Shown one piece after another: positions 1 through 7,957 of a stretch of 64,000 nt of DNA. Numbering within the stretch: the first letter of the stretch is position 1; each line of letters begins with the position of its first letter. The DNA comes from Smithellaceae bacterium (GTDB lineage Bacteria; Desulfobacterota; Syntrophia; Syntrophales; Smithellaceae). Below the pieces are notes generated by a model. The model ran no database searches. It was not told the DNA's origin and was given only the letters and a program-made list of their open reading frames with translations. A program made the translations under genes and the position numbers. The stretch is taken from contig JAUYFM010000033.1 in NCBI GenBank assembly GCA_030690945.1, positions 114,709 through 178,708 of the forward strand, in the 5' to 3' direction.

Positions 1-1
1 G

Positions 2-307
2 GAAAATTTACTTGCGCAATTTCCCAAAAGCAAATGGGCCGCCGCCGCCCAGGCTTTGCTGTCGAGTCTGGACAGGATTTCCGCGCTGCAGGTTCAAATA
101 AAACAGGAGAAACAAAAAGTTCAGGGCGAGCAGGTTAAACTGATCAAAGAAATTGAAGGATTAAGAGATAGCGGCAAACAGTTAGAGGGAAAATATTCGA
201 CGGAAATGACCAGATTGCAGCAGGAAAATGAGCAGCTAAAAAAGGACATCCAGCAATTAAAGAATTTAGAGATTCAGCTGGAGAAAAGAGAAAAAATGCT
301 GCGCTGA
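2..307 (+). CDS. C-terminal part of a TPR/coiled-coil protein (5' end outside window)
   Basis: The frame is open from the window edge to the TGA at 305-307, so this is the tail of a longer gene and an internal TTG at 56 need not be the start. The first visible residues (about 1-25) include FPKSKWAAAAQALL, which resembles the end of a tetratricopeptide helix pair as found in periplasmic BamD/YbgF-like proteins. The rest is highly charged, rich in K, E and Q with heptad-like leucines, typical of a coiled coil. No catalytic motif is seen. The function cannot be assigned; an envelope-associated lipoprotein is one possibility, by inference only. Confidence 0.6.
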   Translation, partial: ENLLAQFPKSKWAAAAQALLSSLDRISALQVQIKQEKQKVQGEQVKLIKEIEGLRDSGKQLEGKYSTEMTRLQQENEQLKKDIQQLKNLEIQLEKREKMLR

Positions 308-360
308 TTTCCGACGGAAGCTGGAGGTAGTAATTCGCGCTGATCGAGTGCTGAAATTAA

Positions 361-903
361 TTAGGGCAACTTATGATCAAAAAGTTTATTGTTTAAATAG
401 CGCTCGACCAACAGGACACCCAGCGCCGTCTTCGCGTCCCGGATCCGGCCGTTTTGCAGCATGTCAAAAGCCTGATTTAAGGGAGTCGGGATCACTTCAA
501 TATCCTCATCATCATCAGGGCTGAGCGGTTCGTAAACCAGGTCTTCGGCTAGAAAAAAATGCATGTATTCATTGCAATAACCCGGCAACAGATAACCTGC
601 GTATAGCTCGGTGAGCCGGCCTGACCGAAATCCCGTTTCTTCGGCGAGTTCCCGCTGGGCGCACTCGGCCGGGGATTCCCCGTCGTCGAATGAACCGGCG
701 GGAATTTCCAGCAGGGCATCACCGGTGGGGACGCGATACTGACTGATCAGCAGCAATTCATTTTTTTCGTTGACCGCCATGACGGCAACGGTCGGCTGAT
801 GGTCGACCCAGCTTTGCCGGGTCTTTCTGCCGTTGGCCAGTTGAATGTCTTCTTCCCATACCGTAAATATTTTGCAGGAATACGCTTTGGTCTTGTTTTC
901 CAT
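361..903 (-). CDS. Nudix hydrolase, ADP-ribose pyrophosphatase-like
   Basis: A 180-residue Nudix protein. The complete Nudix box lies at residues 70-92: G70, E76, then R84-E85-L86-x-E88-E89-x-G91, with the glutamates that bind the catalytic magnesium. The preceding strand (QYRVPTGDALLEIPAG) is typical of ADP-ribose pyrophosphatases (NudF/YffH group), which cut ADP-sugars to AMP and sugar phosphate. Substrate is family inference. The gene lies 18 bp downstream of the thioredoxin gene on the same strand and is probably co-transcribed with it, giving a small housekeeping/redox repair unit with ybaK further upstream. Confidence 0.88.
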   Translation of the reverse strand: MENKTKAYSCKIFTVWEEDIQLANGRKTRQSWVDHQPTVAVMAVNEKNELLLISQYRVPTGDALLEIPAGSFDDGESPAECAQRELAEETGFRSGRLTELYAGYLLPGYCNEYMHFFLAEDLVYEPLSPDDDEDIEVIPTPLNQAFDMLQNGRIRDAKTALGVLLVERYLNNKLFDHKLP

Positions 904-921
904 GAAGGGGTCTGTCCGTTC

Positions 922-1479
922 TCAGTTCGTCTTGATGATCGCGAGCAGATGCTTTTCGATTTCCTGTTTCGGCAAGGCGCCCACGAGGCTCTCAACGAGT
1001 TTACCTTCCCGGAAAAACAGCAAGGTGGGAATGCTGCGGACGCCATATTGCGAGGCGGTAACTGGATTTTCATCCACATTCAGTTTGACTACTTTCACGC
1101 CATTGGCGTAATCCGATGCCAGTTCGTCAATGACCGGCGCGAGGCTCTTGCAGGGTCCGCACCAGGGCGCCCAGCAATCGACCAGCACGGATGTTTCTGA
1201 AGTCAGCACTTCTCGCGCAAAGGAATCATCGGTTACCTCAACCGGTTTGACGTCCTGTTTAGCGATAACAAGCTGTTCGCCGCATTTGCCACAAAGCGGT
1301 TTTGAATTCAGGCGTTCTTCCGGCATGCGGTTTTTGGTGCCGCATTTCAGACAGCGGATAATCAGGTCATCCAAAGGAGCGTGGCAATTGCCGCACGTAG
1401 GACGACCCTGAAATTTTTGTTTCGGTATGCGGTTTTTAGTGCCGCAATTGAGGCAGCGAATAATAACATTGTCCGGCAT
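922..1479 (-). CDS. trxC: Thioredoxin 2-like protein with two N-terminal zinc ribbons
   Basis: The C-terminal half is a thioredoxin fold with the redox motif WCGPC at residues 106-110 and the usual cis-proline region (SIPTLLFF). The N-terminal part carries eight cysteines in CxxC pairs: C9/C12, C29/C32, C43/C46 and C63/C66. That makes two consecutive, mutually similar zinc ribbons (both contain the string RCLxCGTKNRxP), whereas E. coli-type TrxC has one. A thiol-disulphide reductase of the cytoplasm is the expected role; a zinc- or redox-sensing function of the ribbons is inference. At 185 residues it is longer than ordinary TrxC (about 140) by roughly one ribbon. Confidence 0.88.
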   Translation of the reverse strand: MPDNVIIRCLNCGTKNRIPKQKFQGRPTCGNCHAPLDDLIIRCLKCGTKNRMPEERLNSKPLCGKCGEQLVIAKQDVKPVEVTDDSFAREVLTSETSVLVDCWAPWCGPCKSLAPVIDELASDYANGVKVVKLNVDENPVTASQYGVRSIPTLLFFREGKLVESLVGALPKQEIEKHLLAIIKTN

Positions 1480-1535
1480 AAATATTTCCTCAAAACGTGG
1501 AAGGCATTATCTCTTTTTTTAACCCAAAAGGCAAA

Positions 1536-2018
1536 TTATATCGAAACGCTTACTTCGAGGGGCGCTAAAATGCGAATAAGCTCCGAAGGCCGCATTTTTG
1601 CCAGCAGGCCGCGGGAACCGGCATTGATCAGAATTTCCGGCAAGTCGGCGATAGTTTTTTCCATATAAATACGCAAAGGTTTCCGGGTACCAAACGGAGA
1701 CGTTCCACCGACCATATAGCCCGTATGTTTGTGTGCAATTTCCGGTTTACAGGGTGTAATCGATTTAACTCCCAAAGTGCGCGCCAGTGCCTTGGTGGAA
1801 ACTTCCTTATCGCCATGCATGAGAATGATCAGTGGTTTGGCGGAGTCGTCTTCCATTACCAGGGTTTTAATAACGCAATGTTCAGCTACGCCCAGTTTGG
1901 CAGATGAAACTTTAGTGCCGCCTTTTTCCTCATATTTATAGGATTGCAGGGTAAAGACGGCATTTTGCGCTTTCAAAGCCAGAATAGCAGGCGTAGTCGG
2001 GATTTTTTCTTTTGCCAT
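1536..2018 (-). CDS. ybaK: YbaK/EbsC family Cys-tRNA(Pro) deacylase
   Basis: A 160-residue protein of the YbaK/ProX editing-domain family, which hydrolyses mischarged Cys-tRNA(Pro) in trans. Family signatures seen are the start PTTPAILALKAQN, the VIKTLVM strand with the conserved lysine, and the glycine-rich GGTSPFGTRKPLRIYME stretch. Length matches the family. It heads a leftward group with the thioredoxin and Nudix genes, but the 56-bp gap to the thioredoxin gene means it could be transcribed alone. Confidence 0.9.
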   Translation of the reverse strand: MAKEKIPTTPAILALKAQNAVFTLQSYKYEEKGGTKVSSAKLGVAEHCVIKTLVMEDDSAKPLIILMHGDKEVSTKALARTLGVKSITPCKPEIAHKHTGYMVGGTSPFGTRKPLRIYMEKTIADLPEILINAGSRGLLAKMRPSELIRILAPLEVSVSI

Positions 2019-2160
2019 TTAAGAATTATAATAATGGTTGATTGGAAAGGCAAGGGGTGAAAAAGATAGGGAAAAAAGACCGACCCCCTTGCAGGGGGCG
2101 CGAGACCGAAGGCTGAAGGTTAAGAGGAAAGGCGCGAACGCGCCGTTATTTTAATAAAAA

Positions 2161-2195
2161 AAGGCCGAAGGCACACAAAATGAACCTTCGGCCTT
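2161..2195 (-). terminator. Rho-independent terminator of lysA
   Basis: An 11-bp perfect stem, AAGGCCGAAGG at 2161-2171 against CCTTCGGCCTT at 2185-2195, is followed on the minus strand by a T-rich run (complement of the A-rich 2150-2160). It lies about 45 bp beyond the lysA stop in the direction of lysA transcription. The stem is close to a second palindrome (2208-2237), so this spot is palindrome-dense. Confidence 0.7.
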
Positions 2196-2207
2196 CAGCC
2201 TTCAGTC

Positions 2208-2237
2208 TGTAGGGAACGGTCGCGACCGTTCCCTACA
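2208..2237. repeat. 30-bp perfect intergenic palindrome, family A
   Basis: The arm TGTAGGGAACGGTCG is followed immediately by its reverse complement, so the element is a perfect 30-bp palindrome. It abuts the stop codon of lysA. Near-identical copies stand at 38548-38577 and, with an inserted inner hairpin, at 20138-20186. It behaves like a REP/MITE-type dispersed element placed at gene ends; it could also help end or protect transcripts. Confidence 0.85.
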
Positions 2238-2238
2238 A

Positions 2239-3504
2239 TTATACCTTAAATGTTTCTAGCCCTTTAAAATCCAGCGTGGCCAAGTAGTCCTTCACTGTTT
2301 CGGCACGGCGGATTTGAGTGACAGAGCCGTCTTCTCTGAGAAGTAACTCGGCGGCGCGGAGCTTGCCGTTATAGTTGAAACCCATAGCGTAGCCGTGCGC
2401 GCCGGCGTCATGAATAACCACAATATCGCCGGGTTCCAAGCGGGGCAGCATGCGATCAATGGCAAATTTGTCGTTATTTTCGCAAAGAGAGCCGGTGACG
2501 TCATATATGAAATCATGGGGGCGCCTTTCCTTGCCCAAAATTGTAATATGGTGATAGGCGCCGTAGAGCGCCGGACGCATTAAATTGGCCATGCAGGCAT
2601 CCAGTCCGGCAAATTGTTTATATGTGTCCTTGATGTGCAGGACTTTGGATACGAGATAACCGTAAGGACCGGTGATATATCGACCGGATTCGGTAAATAT
2701 CTTAAGGGGAGCGAAACGGTTGGCGGCAATGATCTGTTCGTATTTTTCCCGAATGCCGCGGGCCATGACCTGCAAATCAAGACGTTCCTGTTCGGGCCGG
2801 TAGGGGATTCCAACGCCGCCACTGAGATTGGCAAATTCAAAACGTATGTTGAGGGCGTGCGATAGTTCGACGATCAGCTTAAACAGAATTTCCGCCGTTT
2901 CAACAAAATAGTGCGGGTCGAGTTCGTTGGAGGCCACCATCGTGTGAATACCGAAACGCTTAATGCCCTTGTCCCGGCAGATGCGATAGCCTTCAAACAA
3001 TTGATCCCGCGTAAACCCGTATTTGGCTTCTTCCGGATGGCCGATGATGATGTTGCCTTTTTTCAAGGGGCCGGGATTATAGCGAAGGCAAAGCATTTCC
3101 GGCAGGCCTGCGTGTTGTTCGAGGTAATTAATGTGAGTGATGTCGTCCAGATTGATGATAGCTTTTAATTTTCTGGCTTTGACAAATTCATCGGCAGGGG
3201 TGTCATTGGAGGAAAACATGATTTCTTCTCCGACAATGCCGGTCTTTTGAGACATGATCAATTCCGCCATAGAACTGCAATCCGTGCCGAATCCCTCGGC
3301 ATGAAGCATCTTTATTAGATAGGGATTGGGACAGGCTTTGACCGCAAAAAATTCCTTGAATCCCTTATTCCAGGCAAAGGCTTTTTTAAAATCGCGCGCG
3401 TTTTTCCGGATGGCTTTTTCATCATAAAGATGAAAAGGCGTCGGATATTTTTCAATGATTTTTTCAATTTGGTTTTTTGTAAACGGCAGTCGTTTTTCCG
3501 GCAT
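2239..3504 (-). CDS. lysA: Diaminopimelate decarboxylase-type PLP enzyme
   Basis: A fold type III (alanine-racemase-like) decarboxylase of 421 residues, the usual LysA size. The Schiff-base lysine is K56 in FFAVKACPNP. A glycine loop (ANLSGGVGIPYRPEQ), the ESGRYITGPYGYLVSKV phosphate-binding stretch and the SLCENNDKFA motif with the catalytic cysteine of the partner subunit are present. It makes lysine from meso-diaminopimelate. The sequence is somewhat unlike the canonical YAxKAN form, so activity on a related substrate such as carboxynorspermidine cannot be fully excluded. A terminator and palindrome follow it; upstream is the phosphate transporter with 93 bp between. Confidence 0.85.
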   Translation of the reverse strand: MPEKRLPFTKNQIEKIIEKYPTPFHLYDEKAIRKNARDFKKAFAWNKGFKEFFAVKACPNPYLIKMLHAEGFGTDCSSMAELIMSQKTGIVGEEIMFSSNDTPADEFVKARKLKAIINLDDITHINYLEQHAGLPEMLCLRYNPGPLKKGNIIIGHPEEAKYGFTRDQLFEGYRICRDKGIKRFGIHTMVASNELDPHYFVETAEILFKLIVELSHALNIRFEFANLSGGVGIPYRPEQERLDLQVMARGIREKYEQIIAANRFAPLKIFTESGRYITGPYGYLVSKVLHIKDTYKQFAGLDACMANLMRPALYGAYHHITILGKERRPHDFIYDVTGSLCENNDKFAIDRMLPRLEPGDIVVIHDAGAHGYAMGFNYNGKLRAAELLLREDGSVTQIRRAETVKDYLATLDFKGLETFKV

Positions 3505-3597
3505 GTTCTCATCTCCCGTATTAGTTTCGGTAAAATAATTTACGGTAAAATTATCAAATTATCAATAATATTTTGAAAGACTGTTTTAAGGGGTGGG

Positions 3598-4599
3598 TTA
3601 GCGAGCGAAATACTTAATAGCTAAATAAAGGATAGCGGAAATGGCAGCGGAAATCGGAATAGTTAAAATCCATGCCCAGATAATACTTCCGGCAACGCCC
3701 CAGCGTACGGCGGAAAGTCTTTTGGTGGATCCGACGCCGACAATTGCGCCGGTGATCGTGTGGGTTGTGCTCACGGGAATTCCGGCAATGGATGCGCCGA
3801 TAATGGAGCAGGCGGCGGCCGTTTCCGCGCTGAATCCACCAATGGGCTGAAGTTTGGTGATTTTGGTTCCCATGGTTTTGACAATCCGCCATCCGCCGAA
3901 CATGGTTCCCAGTGCGATAACGGCGTGGCACAAAAGAACAAGCCAAAAAGGAATATAAAAGGTAGGGCCGAGTAACCCCTTACTGAAAAGAACAATAGCG
4001 ATGATCCCCATCGTTTTTTGCGCGTCATTCATTCCGTGGCCCAGAGAATAGATCGCAGCGGAAAAGAGCTGCAACTTGCGAAAAACTTTGTCGGATTTGG
4101 CGATATTGGAATTGCGGCTCAGATTCATAGCCAGTACCATAAAAACAAAGCCAAGTGCCATGCCGATGGTGGGGGAAAGAATAATAAAAATGGCTGTTTT
4201 AGAAATGCCACCCCATACGAGAGTCGCTGTTCCTGCCTTAGCGATGGCGGCGCCGATGAGACCGCCGATTAAGGCGTGTGATGAACTACTCGGAAGTCCA
4301 TAGTACCATGTTATAATGTTCCAACTAATCGCACCGACTAAAGCGGAAATGATCAACACATTATCAACAATAGCCGGATCGATAATGTCGCGCCCGATGG
4401 TTTTTGCGACGTGGGTTCCAATGAGAAAAGCAGCGGCAAAGTTAAAGAAAGCAGCCCAGAGAACTGCATATTTGGGAGAAAGAACCCGCGTGGAAACAAC
4501 GGTGGAAATGGAGTTGGCAGAATCATGAAAGCCATTAATGAAATCAAAAACAAGCGCAATGATAATAATGAATATTACAAATGTCATTGACTCAAGCAT
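3598..4599 (-). CDS. pit: PiT family low-affinity inorganic phosphate transporter
   Basis: A 333-residue, highly hydrophobic protein with two copies of the PiT signature: DFINGFHDSANSISTVVSTRVL near the N-terminus (GFHDxANS) and SLGHGMNDAQKTMG about residue 200. About ten membrane segments are evident. PiT proteins import phosphate (as metal phosphate) by symport with protons or sodium. The start overlaps the end of the DUF47 gene by 8 bp, the standard pairing for this transporter class. Confidence 0.93.
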   Translation of the reverse strand: MLESMTFVIFIIIIALVFDFINGFHDSANSISTVVSTRVLSPKYAVLWAAFFNFAAAFLIGTHVAKTIGRDIIDPAIVDNVLIISALVGAISWNIITWYYGLPSSSSHALIGGLIGAAIAKAGTATLVWGGISKTAIFIILSPTIGMALGFVFMVLAMNLSRNSNIAKSDKVFRKLQLFSAAIYSLGHGMNDAQKTMGIIAIVLFSKGLLGPTFYIPFWLVLLCHAVIALGTMFGGWRIVKTMGTKITKLQPIGGFSAETAAACSIIGASIAGIPVSTTHTITGAIVGVGSTKRLSAVRWGVAGSIIWAWILTIPISAAISAILYLAIKYFAR

Positions 4600-5212
4600 G
4601 TTTCAGAACGATCCCTTCTACAATGTTGGACACATCTTCACAAACATCAATGGCTTCTTCAATACGTTCAAATATTTCTTTCCATTTGATCAGTTCGATC
4701 GCATCGTTTTCTTTGATAAAAAGCTCGGTAATGATGGTTCTTAAAACGACATCGCCGGCATTTTCCAGGGTGTTGATTTCCACGCAGCCGTCCAGAATCA
4801 TTTTTGAGTTTTTCATATTGCGCAGGCCGTGAACAATCACTTTAATTTTTTTGATCGCCTGAAAAAGAATTTCCGCCTGCTTGATGATTTCATCATCCGG
4901 TTTTTTAACCTTGTACATATGGATGCGGATAGCCGTGGCTTCAATAACGTCCATGATGCTATCCATTTTATTGACCAATGCATGAATATCCTCACGGTCG
5001 ATGGGCGTCAGGAATGTTTTGTGCATTCTTTCATAGGTTCTGTGGGTGATTACATCCGCCTCATGCTCAAGTTCTTTGAGCCTGGCGACTTTCTGGGCAG
5101 AATAATCGCGATTTTTGGTCATTTCAAGAAAGAATTCGCCACCCTCTTCAATCTTATTGGCCAATTCTTCAAAATATTCAAAGAAATTCTCTTCTTTAGG
5201 AAACAAGCGCAT
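4592..5212 (-). CDS. DUF47/PhoU-like phosphate transport accessory protein
   Basis: A 206-residue alpha-helical protein with the DUF47 (PhoU-related) pattern: an N-terminal LFPKEENFFEYFEELA, the LEHEADVITHRTYERMHKTFLTPIDREDIHAL segment, and acidic ExxxD helix motifs expected to bind metal clusters. It is encoded directly upstream of pit with an 8-bp overlap. Proteins of this family are thought to gate or support PiT transport; the molecular role here is by family and context. A good Shine-Dalgarno (GGAGG) precedes the ATG on the minus strand. Confidence 0.9.
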   Translation of the reverse strand: MRLFPKEENFFEYFEELANKIEEGGEFFLEMTKNRDYSAQKVARLKELEHEADVITHRTYERMHKTFLTPIDREDIHALVNKMDSIMDVIEATAIRIHMYKVKKPDDEIIKQAEILFQAIKKIKVIVHGLRNMKNSKMILDGCVEINTLENAGDVVLRTIITELFIKENDAIELIKWKEIFERIEEAIDVCEDVSNIVEGIVLKHA

Positions 5213-5341
5213 AAGTAATTCCTCCTTCTTTCCTTGGATTTACAAACTATAATCGTAAAGTTAGCAGTGCTCTAGCGAAAAATCGGGAAAATTGCAAGAT
5301 CTTAATACGAATTTGCGGCTGGATGTTTCTAGTATTGAATA

Positions 5342-5827
5342 TTATTTCAATGCTTTAGAGTAAATAATTTTACTGTCATCGGGAGCGTAGAAAGCTTTAA
5401 GAACAGCTTCCGGGATATAGCCGCAGTTTTCATAAAATCGGTGAGTAGGCGCATATTGAGATCGGGAAGATGTTTCCGCGTAAATCTGCAGGCCGCCAGT
5501 ATTGAGGATGAGGTCTTCTGTTTTTTGCAGAAGGATTTTACCCAGGCCGCAGCCCCGCAGAGCGTCGGAAATGGCTATCCAATAAAGATCATAGCTGCCG
5601 GCGGTCGCCGGAATCAGGCCATAACAGGTATAGCCGACAACCTGTCCGCTGTCTTCGGCAAATAAAAATTGATAGGAGCATTGCTTGCCGTGTTCGAGCC
5701 GATCTGCGGCCAGTTCGCAGGCCAGTTCTACTTCCGCAGCGGAAAAAAACCCGCTGGATTGAACAATGTTCAAAATCGCGCCCAAATCTAATGGCTCAAT
5801 GTCCTGTCGAAAAGTGATGGGGTTCAT
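5342..5827 (-). CDS. GNAT N-acetyltransferase, last gene of the kamA operon
   Basis: A 161-residue GNAT domain. The acetyl-CoA binding motif A appears as the segment ending ALRGCGLGKILLQKTEDLI, with R/Q-x-x-G-x-G/A in the form RGCGLG. It is the fourth gene of the leftward kamA operon, 58 bp after the second ATP-grasp gene. The methanogen lysine aminomutase (AblA) is also paired with a GNAT acetyltransferase (AblB) that caps beta-lysine, but AblB is longer and similarity to it cannot be judged by eye. By context it may acetylate the product of the upstream enzymes. Confidence 0.85.
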   Translation of the reverse strand: MNPITFRQDIEPLDLGAILNIVQSSGFFSAAEVELACELAADRLEHGKQCSYQFLFAEDSGQVVGYTCYGLIPATAGSYDLYWIAISDALRGCGLGKILLQKTEDLILNTGGLQIYAETSSRSQYAPTHRFYENCGYIPEAVLKAFYAPDDSKIIYSKALK

Positions 5828-5885
5828 CTAAATCATCCGTTCTGCGGCAGACCGCTGCGAAACATAAAATAAACCGCGCCAACCT

Positions 5886-6872
5886 TTAAGTTAAAGCGTC
5901 ATGGATAATATCGTCGATCGCTTCTGAATACTTTATCGAGGCTCGTTCCAGGGCGGCGGCAAAACCTGCCTCGAGAGATAAGCAGGGATTGGCATTGATT
6001 TCCAGCACCCAGGGCTGACCGTTTTGATCGATGCGGAAATCAACGCGGGCGTATCCGCGCAGACCGAACAGATACCAGCAATTCAGAGCAATATCCCGCA
6101 GTCGATTCACCAGATCGGCGTCCTGTGATGGAATATCCAGTGTACGCCTTGTATTGTCATATTCAAAAGAATCTTCCACCCACTTGGCTCGGTAATCGAG
6201 TAATTTCAGTTTATCTGGCGGGTAATCTTGAAAAAGCATTTCCGCGGCAGGCAGAATCCGAATACCCTGATCGGAGGCCAGTAAGGCGATATTAAACTCC
6301 CTTCCGTCAATGTAGGCTTCGGCAAAGCAGTCCATGCCAAGTTTTTGCTTGCGTTTTTTCAGGGCGTCCAGGAGCATTTCCCGATTATCTGTCCGAAGAA
6401 TGGATGCGTCATCCAGGCCGACGGAAGCGTCTTCCCAGGAAGCCTTCAAAATATACGTGTCAGTGACAGCATGTCCGACGGCGATTCCGTCGGCGGTCAG
6501 CCAGGGTGGTGTGGCAATGCCTTCGGCGTGTAACATTTTTTTCGTGAGGGGTTTATTGGAGGTTAAAAACATGGCATCCGTCCGGCAGCCCGTGTAGGGA
6601 AGCCGCAAAAAATCAAGCAAGGCGGTTGCAAAGTAGATCATGCTGCCACGGCCAGCCAGCGTTTCCACCAGATTGAAAACAACATAGGGTTGAAGAGAGC
6701 GGAGTTTTGCAATCGTTACATTTAAATCCATGACAAAAGGCAACATAACCGGCTCATAGCCCAGGGAAACCATCGCCTGTGCAATGGTTTCGGCCTGTCG
6801 AAGGGTATCGAGTTCATCTTCGCCTGCATCCTGTGCCACATCCGTATGTAAAATGACTATTCTTCTTATCAA
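5886..6872 (-). CDS. ATP-grasp ligase, D-Ala-D-Ala ligase-like (second of two)
   Basis: A 328-residue ATP-grasp protein. The N-terminal domain includes VVFNLVETLAGRGS, the central region GIATPPWL, an ATP-binding lysine in YILKASWEDASVGLD, and a C-terminal metal site in RVDFRIDQNGQPWVLEINANP with the D, E and N ligands (D-x-R…E-I-N-x-N-P). It resembles D-alanine-D-alanine ligases but diverges in the substrate region. It follows the other ATP-grasp gene by 33 bp. Two paralogous carboxylate-amine ligases after an aminomutase suggest stepwise amide bond formation on a beta-amino acid; this is inference, and a cell-wall role is not supported by its neighbours. Confidence 0.88.
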   Translation of the reverse strand: MIRRIVILHTDVAQDAGEDELDTLRQAETIAQAMVSLGYEPVMLPFVMDLNVTIAKLRSLQPYVVFNLVETLAGRGSMIYFATALLDFLRLPYTGCRTDAMFLTSNKPLTKKMLHAEGIATPPWLTADGIAVGHAVTDTYILKASWEDASVGLDDASILRTDNREMLLDALKKRKQKLGMDCFAEAYIDGREFNIALLASDQGIRILPAAEMLFQDYPPDKLKLLDYRAKWVEDSFEYDNTRRTLDIPSQDADLVNRLRDIALNCWYLFGLRGYARVDFRIDQNGQPWVLEINANPCLSLEAGFAAALERASIKYSEAIDDIIHDALT

Positions 6873-6905
6873 TGACTTCTCGTCCTCATGATTTTAGGGT
6901 TCGAC

Positions 6906-7940
6906 TTAACGTGTCTTTATGATGCCGGCACGCTCTAAAGCGGAATTCAGAATATCGGTAATCAGCCGGTGGTAGGATATGCCCATAAGCTGGCAAAGAA
7001 TGGGCAGGTCCGAACGAACCGGATTCAAACCGGCCAGAGAATTTACTTCGATAAAATGCGGGATGCCGCGAGCGTCCGATCGCAGGTCAATGCGTCCCCC
7101 ATCTTTCAATCCGAGACCGCGCCAAGCGGCAAGAGATATCTTCATGGCCTGCCTGGCTTCCGCGTCATCGACTGCGGCGTATCGCACGAGGTTTTCATAA
7201 TGTTCCTTATTCTCGTAGGAGTAGGCATGCTGTTCAGCGGCCGGATTCAAAATGACCTCCATGGCGCCGAGGGCGCGGGCGTCCTTGCCAGAGCCTATGA
7301 TCCCAACGGTAAATTCGCGTCCGGGCAGATACGTTTCCACCAGCACCGGCTGACAAAAAGTCTGGAGAAGGTTCATGCAGGCGTTGCGCAGATCTTCGGC
7401 GTTGTCAATTTTGGATAGAGCGGTGATGCCTTTGCCCGTGCCTTCCGCGACGGGTTTGGCAAAAAGGGGATAGGGAAGGGAAATGTGGTCAATATCCTCC
7501 AGATCGGAAACTACGGCAAAGTCCGGTGTGGGAATACCCAGATCGCGCACGACATGTTTGGTCATGCCCTTATGAAGGGTCAGAGCCTGTCCGAGAGGAT
7601 CAGAGAAGGTATAGGGAATTTTGTAGGCATCCAATAGCGCGGGAACCTGCGCTTCCCGGCCAAAGCCATGCAGGCCTTCGGCAATATTAAAAACAAGATC
7701 CCAACGGTCGCCTGCGGCCAGGCGGCGGGTCAGCGCCTGAACGTGACCGATGCGGTCGATCTGGTGGCCGTTTGCTAAAATGACGTTTTCAATTGCTTCA
7801 ATGGTGTCGGGTTTGTCGAATTCGGCGGTTTCTTCCAGGCTGTAACCTTCACGCAGGTAATCGTCGCGCAAGTCGTAGGTAAGGCCGACGGTTATTTTTC
7901 GCGAGGCGCTGGTTGATGGAAAGTCTGGGTTACCGGACAT
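6906..7940 (-). CDS. ATP-grasp ligase, D-Ala-D-Ala ligase-like (first of two)
   Basis: A 344-residue ATP-grasp ligase. Seen are LVFNIAEGLHGFGREAQVPALL (D-Ala-D-Ala ligase-type N domain), the ATP lysine in PLFAKPVAEGTGKGI, the VETYLPGREFTVGIIG strand, and the metal-binding GRIDLRSDARGIPHFIEVN followed by S-LAGLNP. It is closer to D-Ala-D-Ala ligase than its downstream paralogue, to which it is only distantly similar. It begins 17 bp after kamA and so is surely co-transcribed. The likely reaction is ATP-dependent joining of an amino acid carboxylate to an amine; substrate unknown. Confidence 0.88.
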   Translation of the reverse strand: MSGNPDFPSTSASRKITVGLTYDLRDDYLREGYSLEETAEFDKPDTIEAIENVILANGHQIDRIGHVQALTRRLAAGDRWDLVFNIAEGLHGFGREAQVPALLDAYKIPYTFSDPLGQALTLHKGMTKHVVRDLGIPTPDFAVVSDLEDIDHISLPYPLFAKPVAEGTGKGITALSKIDNAEDLRNACMNLLQTFCQPVLVETYLPGREFTVGIIGSGKDARALGAMEVILNPAAEQHAYSYENKEHYENLVRYAAVDDAEARQAMKISLAAWRGLGLKDGGRIDLRSDARGIPHFIEVNSLAGLNPVRSDLPILCQLMGISYHRLITDILNSALERAGIIKTR

Positions 7941-7957
7941 AATTTATTTTCACGATC

